NCBI GenBank assembly: GCA_946902985.2
Contig: OX336399.1
Coordinates: forward strand, 156,488,411 to 156,552,410
DNA from: Meconema thalassinum
Taxonomy: Eukaryota > Arthropoda > Insecta > Orthoptera > Tettigoniidae
Reading direction: 5' to 3'
Length of the DNA: 64,000 nucleotides
The position numbers and the translations under genes were made by a program. The first letter of the stretch is position 1. The number at the start of each line of letters is the position of its first letter. Positions 56,246 to 64,000 of the stretch are shown one piece after another. A model generated the notes under the pieces. That model saw only the letters and a program-made list of their open reading frames with translations. It searched no databases and was not told the DNA's origin.

Positions 56246-59200
56246 TAGATGTTCAGTAAAGAACATATAGCCTACTTTCTCCAAAATGCATGGGATTTGT
56301 TATAACTCTTTGTCCTTTTCAAGGAGTATGATTGAATGTTGGTTGTAGTAGCTTGTTGAAATACAACGTGCTATAGGGATATTAAACATGAATATGAGGT
56401 GCCCTTTGCTAGTGCTACCTCTGTACCAAATTTCGTTCAATTCGGTTTCGCCGTGTTTGAATTGATAGGGGGAATCGATTTGCACACATACTTGGCCACC
56501 ATCTGCAAACTATTGGGCTGATGTTCTTGCAGTTTGTTCAGAATATGTTTCCCACATTAAGATATGGTGTTGCAAAATTTGGTAGAGACTAGATTATTAG
56601 GATGGTCGTAATTACATTTTAGCTTTTAACATTTGGGTGGCCACGATTACGTTTCTGTCAAGATAGCGGTGATATAAAACATGACACTGCGGTGTCCTTT
56701 GCTAGTGCTACCTCTGTACCAAATTTCGTTCATTCGGTTCCACCGTATACGAATTAATAGGGGGAATCAATTTTGACATAAAGATGGCCGCCATCCGCAA
56801 ACTATTAGGCTAATGACCTATTAGATTGGTCAAAGGATGCTCCCTCCATAATGGTATGTTGTTGCAAAGTTTGGTAGAGATCGGATGGTTATGTTAGTCG
56901 TAATTTGATTTAAGCTTTAAACATTTGTGTGGCCGCCATTACGTTTCTGTCAATATGGCGGCGATATTAATCATGACACTGAGATGCCCTTTGCTAGTGC
57001 TATCTCTGTACCAAATTTCGTTCCATTCGGTTGCACCGTGTTCGAATTAATAGGGGGAATCGATTTTCACACAAAGATGGCCGCCATCCGCAAACTATTA
57101 GGCGAATGACCTACTAGATTGGTCAAAGGATGCTCCCTCCATAAAGGTATGTAGTTGCAAAATTTGGTACAGATCGGTTGATTAGGTTAATCGTAATTTG
57201 ATTTTAGCTTTGAACATTCGTGTGGCCGCCATTACGTTTCCGTCAAGATGGCGGCGATATAAAACATGACACTGAGATGCCCTTTGCTAGTGCTACCTCT
57301 GTACCAAATTTCGTTCCATTCGGTTTCACCGTGTTTGAATTAATAGGGGGAATCGATTTTCACACAAAGATGGCTGCCATCCGCAAACTATTAGGCTAAT
57401 GACCTATTCATTTGGTCAAAGGATGCTTCCTCTATAAGGGTATGTTGTTGCAAAATTTGGTAGAGATCAGATGATTAGGTTAATCGTAATTTGATTTAAG
57501 CTTTGAACATTTGTGTGGCCGCCATTACGTTACCGTCAAGATGGTGGCGATATAAATCATGACACTGCGGTGCCTTTTGTTAGTACTACCTCTGTACCAA
57601 ATTTCGTTCCATTCGGTTGCACCGTGTTCGAATTAATAGGGGGAATCGATTTTCACACAAACATGGCCGCCATCCGCAAACTATTACGCTGATGACCTAT
57701 TAGTATGGTCAAAGGATGCTCCCTCCAAAAAGGTATGTTTTTGAGAAATTTGGTAGAGATCGGATGATACGGTTAGTCGTAATTTGATTTAAGCTTTGAA
57801 CTTTTGTGTGGCCGCCATTACGTTTCCGTCAAAATGGCGGCGATACAGAACATGACACTGAGGTGCCTTTTGTTAGTACTACCTCTGTACCAAATTTCGT
57901 TCCATTCGGTTGCACCAGGTTCGAATTAATAGGGGGAATCGATTTTCACACAAAGATGGCCGCCATCCGCAAACTATTACGCTGATAACCCATTAGATTG
58001 GTCAAAGGATGCTCCCTCCATAAAGGTATGTAGTTGCAAAATTTGGTAGAAATCGGATGATTAGGTTAATCGTAATTTGATTTAAGCTTTGAACATTCGT
58101 GTGGCCGCCATTACGTTTCAGTCAAGATGGCGGCGATATAAAACATGACACTGAGGTGCCGCTTGCTAGTGCTACCTCTGTACTAAATTTCGTTCCATTC
58201 GGTTCCACCGTGTTCGAATTATTAGGGGGAATCAATTTGGACATAAAGATGGCCGCCATCCGCAAACTGTTAGGCTAATAACCTATTAGATTGGTCAAAG
58301 GATGCTCCCTCCATAAAGGTATGTTGTTGCAAAGTTTGGTAGAGATCGGATGGTTATGTTTTTCGTGATTTAACTTAAGCTTTGAACATTTGTGTGACCG
58401 CCATTACGTTTCAGTCAATATGGCGGCGATATAAAACATGACACTGAGATGCCCTTTGCTAGTGCTACCTCTGTACCAAATATTGTTCCATTCGGTTTCA
58501 CCGTGTTTGAATTAATAGGGGGAATTGATTTTCACACAAAGATGGCCGCCATCCGCAAACTATTAGGCTAATGACCTATTCATTTGGTCAAAGGATGCTT
58601 CCTCTACAAAGGTATGTAGTTGCAAAATTTGGTAGAGATCGGATGATTAGGTTAATCGTAATTTGATTTAAGCTTTGAACACTTGTATGGCCACCATTAC
58701 GTTTCCGTCAAGATGGCGGCGATATAAAATATGACACTGAGGTGCCTTTTGTTAGTACTACCTCTGTACCAAATTTCGTTCCATTCGGTTGCACCGTGTT
58801 CGAATTAATAGGGGGAATCGATTTTCACACAAAGATGGCCACCATCCGCAAATTATTACGCTGATGACCTATTGGTTTGGTCAAAGGATGCTCCCCCCAT
58901 AAAGGTATGTTGTTGCAAAATTTGGCAGAGATCGGATGATTAGGTTAATCGTAATTTGATTTAAGCTTTGAACATTTGTGTGGCCGCCATTACTTTTCCG
59001 TCAAGATGGCGGCGATATAAAACATGACACTGAGGTGTCCTTTGCTAGTGCTACCTTTGGTACCAAATTTCGTTCAATTCGCATTCACCGTGTTCGAATT
59101 GATAGGGGGGGACAGACATTCAGAGTACACACACTCACACACACACAGACACACACACACACACAGACTCACACTCACACACACACACACACACACACAG

Positions 59201-59274
59201 ACACACTTTTTTCGCCCTGTGTTGATCTCATAAATCTGCTTTCATTTTTTTGCAAAAATCGAAAGTAGGCTAAC
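56246..59274 (-). mobile_element. Family D Helentron-like element with ten 293-bp core units
   Basis: The low end has ATGTTC-AGTAAA-GAACAT (6-bp stem) then TAGCCTACTTTC. The high end has GAAAGTAGGCTAAC next to a CACA/CAGACA microsatellite (59119-59208). Subterminal TAGCCTACTTTC/GAAAGTAGGCTA are inverted. CTGTACCAAATTT-type anchors lie at 56421, 56714, 57006, 57299, 57592, 57885, 58178, 58471, 58764 and about 59057. The target in family F is restored at AAAAAC|TGTTGG, with AAC repeated at the right junction. Non-coding; frames through it are chance. Confidence 0.75.
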
Positions 59275-59707
59275 TGTTGGTTTTAGGACCTTAAAATGTG
59301 ATATTCGGGGTCCCTTTAGGGCCCCCGAGTTTCGTTTCTCACATTGAGGGGCTGAAAATGAGCTTTGTCTCGCCCGTCCTCGCCTATTTCAGCAAGTATT
59401 TTAAGGGGGTAGGCCCCCTTTTATGAGAGGTACAGAGAAGAGTTACATCAATGATTAGTGTCGTGCCTCTGAAGGATATCTGTACCAAATTTTACGTTGA
59501 TACACCCAGGCGTTCTCGAGTTATAAGGGAACAACCACTTTGTCCACAGACAGACAGACAGACAAACGGACAGACAGACAGACACCGACAAAAAATTTAT
59601 TTTCGCGCGCATCCATCATAAAACAGTCTGAAACACGTAAATAACGCAAATTTCCTTAGAAATTCAGAAAAAACAGACAAACTTTCATTCTTATATACAT
59701 AGAGATG
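59275..59707 (-). repeat. Family F Helitron-like repeat, right part with 5' end
   Basis: It continues the family F sequence after the family D insertion (TGTTGGTTTTAGGACC, GGGGCTGAAAATGAGCTTTG). A CAGA microsatellite lies at 59535-59582. The minus-strand 5' end is TCTCTATGTATATAAGAATG followed by AAAGTTTGTCTG, close to the TC...TATAAA-GAAAG starts of insect Helitrons. Confidence 0.6.
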
Positions 59708-59819
59708 AACATCATTTCATATTATTGACAAGACGGATTATATAATGCATATGAAGGGTCCACAGGAAGAAGGAGGAATGCCAAATAATGTTAAATGTTC
59801 AGGAAACAAAAGGAAGGAA

Positions 59820-60005
59820 GAAAGATTGTAGTTTTACGTGACCTTGAAACTTGTGATTATGAGCCACGGGACCTCCTTTTAACGTGGAATCCAAACCACA
59901 GGACATGGCATTTCACTTAGAAAATCTCACATGCATTGACCGGGAATTGAACCCAGTCCACCTTAGTGAGAGACCAACAGTTTGACCGCTGCGCCACCAC
60001 GCCCC
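59820..60005 (-). repeat. tRNA-derived SINE
   Basis: On the minus strand GGCGTGGTGGCGCAGCGGTC (A box) and GGGTTCAATTCCCGG (B box) form a tRNA-like head at the high-coordinate end. The body reads GTGAGATTTTCTAAGTGAAA and CCACGTTAAAAGGAGGTCCC. Confidence 0.8.
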
Positions 60006-60209
60006 TGTTTCAGGAAACGAGTTTTAAAGTTTCAATACTTATATGTACGCGTCAACTTGAAACGTCATTTTCTCACAACCCTCATTATTCTTAGCCAGAC
60101 ACAATTGTGCCTTCAGTACGTCGCTAAGAGGCACCAGATCGCGTTGATATCTTGGTTTTACATTTTGAGTGACATTCCCCTTCTTCTCGTAGACCCTTCA
60201 TATAGGCTA

Positions 60210-60723
60210 CAGAGCGTCCACAAAGTGTCTCCGCAGCGGCGAGCTACGTGGGTCTCGCCTTGCGGAATGTGTTAGGTTGGTAGCACATTTATGTCGCTGT
60301 ATACGCAAAGTCTCTCCGCAGCGGCGAGCTACGTGGGTCTCGCCTTGCGGAATGTGTTAGGTTGGCAGCACATTCATGTCGCTGTATACGCAAAGTCTAT
60401 CCGCAGCGGTTGGCATAAGCATGCACGTGTTCCGTGTTGACCTTCAACTGGAGTGATAGGTTGGGGAATTGCCGACAGTGAGTGCCTATGTTGACGCTGT
60501 AAGTTGTGTTCTTGTCAAGTTCTTGTGTTAGCTGAGTCTAGTGGAATGCTTACTACTGAAGAGCGTGTGTTTTCAGTGGATAGTGGCGAGTACTGTGTAT
60601 ATAATTGTATTAATTAATTTAATGAAATTGTTTTCTTGTAACAGCATAACATGAATATACTGTGAACCCAACACGTCCCGCAAGGTGAGACATGCGCTGC
60701 GGAGAGATTTTGCGGACACACTG
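60210..60723. mobile_element. Tc1-like MITE with ~65-bp TIRs
   Basis: The left end CAGAGCGTCCACAAAGTGTC and the reversed right end CAGTGTGTCCGCAAAATCTC both continue CTCCGCAGCG...TCTCGCCTTGCGG (TCTCACC on the right) and GTGTTRGGTT. TA precedes the left end (60208-60209). The right-hand TA lies four bases beyond the match, so the exact end is uncertain. CAGTG-type starts next to TA suit Tc1/mariner elements. It contains an 85-bp tandem duplication on the left. No transposase. Confidence 0.65.
60226..60410 (+). repeat. 85-bp tandem duplication inside the MITE
   Basis: CCGCAGCGG anchors lie at 60231, 60316 and 60401 (85 bp apart). Two full units are nearly identical and the third is only the start. 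Confidence 0.9.
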
Positions 60724-60801
60724 TTCTAACCATCAGTCAATACCGATTAACTGTTACCAAGTTAGTTTTTGTTGCTTTAACTCTTTAAAGGGCAAAACCA
60801 A

Positions 60802-62217
60802 TTTTTAGCCTACTTTTCACATTTTGCAAAAATGAGGAAAAAGTAGACTTATGAGATCGGGCAAATGTGTGTCTGTCTGTCTGTCTGTCTGTCCTTCTGT
60901 CTGTCTGTCTGGCTGTGTGTGTGTCCCCCCCTATCAACTCCTAAACGGCTGCAGCAATCGAAACAAAATTTGGTAGGAGTAAAGATCTACACCTGAATAT
61001 CTCACGGCCATATTTGAAAATGATGTCAGTGCTACCAACTGCTAAAAAATCGCAATTGAAATTCGAGCTCCATGTTGGATATCTTGGAAAGTATGAATGG
61101 GAGCTATTTCAAAATTGGCACACGTACAGAACAAAATATTTCAGTTTAATTTCCAGGAGGCCAAACATGGCAGTGTTGCCAAAATGATTATAAGCCTCCT
61201 GATAGGTCCATTTTTAAATGCATATAACTTCTACACTATCAATTGGAATTCAACCAAATTTCGTATGTTGTATGTGTACATAACCAGATATGACAGCGTA
61301 TTCTTAAGACCTACCAGGGCTGCCAACTGTTAATAAATGCTCCTAATTTATTTTATCCAAATACCAATATATCAGAAAGTATGCAAGCCGACAGCTTTAA
61401 ACTATGCACACGTATAGTACCTGACATTCTATATTAATTCGGAGTAACTTATATACGTCAGTGCTACCAACATGATTCTAAGCCTGCTGACAGGTCCAAC
61501 TTTAAATGCATGCAACTTCCATACTATCATTTGGATTTCAAACAAATTTCGTATGTGTTATGTGTACCATAACAGATATGACTATGCGTATTCTAAGGAG
61601 CAACCAGGGCTGCCAACTGTTAATATGTGCTGTCCCTATTTTTGTTACCCTAATATCAATATATCAGAAAGTATGTAAGCCAATAGCTCTAAAATTTGCA
61701 CACGTATAGTACCTGGCATTCTAGACGAATTTGGAGTAACTAATATACGTTAGTGCTGCCAACATGATTCTAAGCCCGCTGATAGGTTCAATTTTAAAAT
61801 GCATGTAACTTCTATACTAACTAATGGATTTCATTCATAATTGGCACAACAATAGATCACATTATTTCAGATTATTTCTGACCAATACATGCATGACATT
61901 GTTGCCAACATGATTTTACGCGCGCTGTTAGATCCAATGTTTAACTGCATGTAACGTCCATGCGATTCATTGGACTTCAACCAAATTTTGTATTTTGTAC
62001 CTTTAGAGATGGAACTAAGAATATATTCAGTCATCAGGGCTGCCAACTGTAGTGCTCTATTAGGATACATTATGCCAGGTATACAGTATTTCGAACTAAT
62101 TGGAAATTTCGATATTAGCAACTTAATTTCGTCATTATTCTAGATAGGTTCATATTCTGTAGAATAATCATTGGCATGAAAAGTAGGCTGTATAGTTCTT
62201 AACGGAACTTCTTGTTA
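60802..62217 (+). mobile_element. Family C Helentron-like element, copy 2
   Basis: The start TTTTTAGCCTACTTTTCACA, GTCT microsatellite (60865-60925), 'gctgccaac' core units and the AAAAGTAGGCTGTATAGTTC end with hairpin follow copy 1 (5777-7187) throughout. The length is about 1.41 kb. One base in the hairpin loop differs (TTAACG for TTCACG). Confidence 0.7.
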
Positions 62218-62370
62218 TTTTATGTGTTTTTACATTTGAATTTATTTTAATTATTATAATTGATTATTAATAATGTCATTTTTGTTTATATAATCTTAAT
62301 GCTTATGTATTTATTTTTATTTTCAATTTATGTTCTTATAGGTTTAATTTTGATATTTTCTATTGAATTA
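62218..62370. other. AT-rich spacer
   Basis: T/A-rich sequence between family C copy 2 and the SINE. No gene. Confidence 0.5.
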
Positions 62371-62374
62371 ATTA

Positions 62375-62608
62375 GCGGGCTGCGTGGCGCAGTCGGTAGA
62401 GGAGCTGAGCTTCTAACTGAAAGGGAGTGGGTTCAAACCCCACCCGGGTAGTGGATTTTCGAAACAAAACTACCACTTGCGGAAACGCAAATAGCCCTGG
62501 GGTTCACTCAGCCTACACCAGAAATGAGTACCAAGGTAATTCCTGGGAGCAAAGACGGCCGGGCGTGGAGTTGACAACTCCATCCCATCCAGTGCCGATG
62601 TCACAAAG
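62375..62608 (+). repeat. tRNA-derived SINE between inverted family C copies
   Basis: GCGTGGCGCAGTCGGTAGAG (A box) and GGGTTCAAACCCC (B box) are both well kept. The body contains CTACCACTTGCGGAAACGC and GGGTTCACTCAGCCTACACC. It lies in the ~390-bp gap between two oppositely oriented family C elements. Confidence 0.8.
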
Positions 62609-62609
62609 A

Positions 62610-64000
62610 AACAAGAAGTTCCGTGAAGAACTAAACAGCCTACTTTTCATGCCAATGATTATTCTACAGTATATGAACCTATCTAGAATAATGACGAAAT
62701 TAAGTTGGTAATATCGAAATATCTAATTAGTTCAAAATATACCTGGTATAATGTAGCCTAATAGAGCACTACAGTTGGCAGCCCTGGTGACTGAATATAT
62801 TCTTAGTTCCACCTCTTAAGGTACAGAATACAAAATTTGGTTGAAGTCCAATGGACGTTACATGCAGTTAGACACTGGATCTATCAGCACGCGTAAAAGC
62901 ATGTTGCCAACAATACCATGCGTGTGCTGGTCAGAAATAATCTGAATTATTATGATATCTTGTTGTGAAAACTTTGGATGAAATCCATTTGTTAGTATAG
63001 AAGTTACATGTATTTTAAAATTGGACATATCAGCAGGCATAGAATCATGTTGGCAGCACTGCCTTGTATTAATTACTCCAAATTAATCTAGAATGTCAGG
63101 TGCTATACGTGTGCAAAGTATAGAGCTGTTGGCTTGCATACTTTCTGATATATTAATATTAGGGTAAAAAGAATATAGACAGCATTTATTAACAGTTGGC
63201 AGCCCTGATTGCTCTTAACAATACTTATAGTCATATCTGTTATGGTACACATATCACATACGAAATTTGGTTGAAATCCAACTGATAGTATAGAAGTTAC
63301 ATGTATTTATAAATTGGTACTATCAGCAGGCTTATAATCATGTTGGTAGAACTGACGTATATAAGTTACTCCTAATTAATCTAAAATGTCAGAATATACG
63401 TGTGCATAGTTTAAAGCTGTTGGCTTGCATACTTTCTGATATATTGGTATTTGGATAAAAAAAAAATAGAGAGAGCAATTATTAACAGTTGGCAGCCCTG
63501 GCGGCTCTTAAGAATACGCTCAGTCATATCTGTTTATGTACAGATATTACATACAAAATTTGGTTGAAATCCAAATGATAGTGTAGAAGTTATATGCATT
63601 TAAACATTGGACTTATCAGAAGGCTTAAAATTATTTTGGCAACATTGTTATGGTTGGCCTCCTGGAAATTAAACTGAAGTAGTATTATCTACATGTATGC
63701 CAATTTTGGAATAGCTCCCATGCATACCTTGCAAGATATCCAACATGGAGCTCAAATTTCTAGTGCGTTTTTTCAGCAGTTGGTAGCACTGACATCATTT
63801 TCAAATATGGACGTGAGCTATTCCGGTGCACATCTTTCCTCATACTAAATTTGGTTTTGATTGCTGCAGCCGTTTAGGAGTTGATAGGGGACACACACAC
63901 ACAGCCAGACAGACAGAAGGACAGACAGACAGACAGAAGGACAGACAGACAGACACACATTTTCCCGGATCGATCTCATAAGTCTACTTTTTCCTCATTT
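62610..64000 (-). mobile_element. Family C Helentron-like element, copy 3 (inverted, reaching the window end)
   Basis: Starting AACAAGAAGTTCCGTGAAGA and ending in the CAGA/GTCT microsatellite (63893-63958), then GACTTATGAGATCGATC reversed and AGTCTACTTTTTCCTCATTT. This is copy 1 or 2 in reverse. The last ~25-30 bases of its 5' end lie beyond the window. Confidence 0.7.

Noticed and set aside
56421..59070. Regular direct repeats as a possible CRISPR-like array
   Set aside because: The whole 293-bp unit is repeated with no unique spacers, and the context is eukaryotic.

Overview
This window looks like repeat-dense nuclear DNA from an animal, most probably an insect with a large genome. The evidence is the mix of tRNA-derived SINEs, non-LTR retrotransposon tails ending in AAT or ATC microsatellites, mariner and Tigger-type transposase remnants, and Helitron/Helentron-like non-autonomous elements. 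I found no host protein-coding gene. The only long open reading frame, 38.5-40.3 kb, belongs to a DNA transposon. The species cannot be fixed from this sequence alone.

Left part (1-12.8 kb). A truncated copy of a ~1.1-1.4 kb repeat ('repeat A', with an embedded tRNA-SINE) abuts a broken Tigger/pogo transposase N-terminus. Next come three members of a group of repeats with the same ends: a TAGCC(T/A)(A/T)CTTTTC-type start, a subterminal inverted copy of it, and a short terminal hairpin. These repeats carry a GTCT/GT microsatellite and internal units of about 145 bp (family B 1381-2899, a family D fragment ~3250-3750, family C 5777-7187). A TTAA-flanked element (7502-12752) has been split by Helitron-like sequence that contains a ~645-bp tandem array.

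Middle part (12.8-33.8 kb). This holds an internally deleted mariner (13231-14094), decayed LINE tails (15.2-17.2 kb), and a second TTAA-flanked element (18033-20919). That element carries a fold-back mariner, which in turn carries a SINE. About 12.7 kb (20.9-33.7 kb) follows that is strikingly G-poor on the + strand and has no gene or transposon I can recognise.

Right part (34-64 kb). Family B copies (34.2-36.3 kb) are followed by a LINE reverse-transcriptase remnant split by a 3,154-bp DNA transposon (37708-40861). This transposon has 23-bp terminal inverted repeats and a Mutator-like/Kolobok-like DDE transposase whose frame is broken only by one base in an A-run near its start. Further right lie more LINE and SINE pieces, two direct copies of repeat A (44.6-47.75 kb), a duplicated palindrome with unusual CTCG mismatches (50.5-51.7 kb), a family D element with ten 293-bp units (56246-59274) nested in a Helitron-like repeat, a Tc1-like MITE (60.2-60.7 kb), and two family C copies in inverted orientation (60.8-64 kb).

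There are no operons or pathways here. The relations between features are nesting (who inserted into whom) and possible trans-mobilisation of the non-autonomous TTAA elements by a transposase like the one at 38.5 kb.
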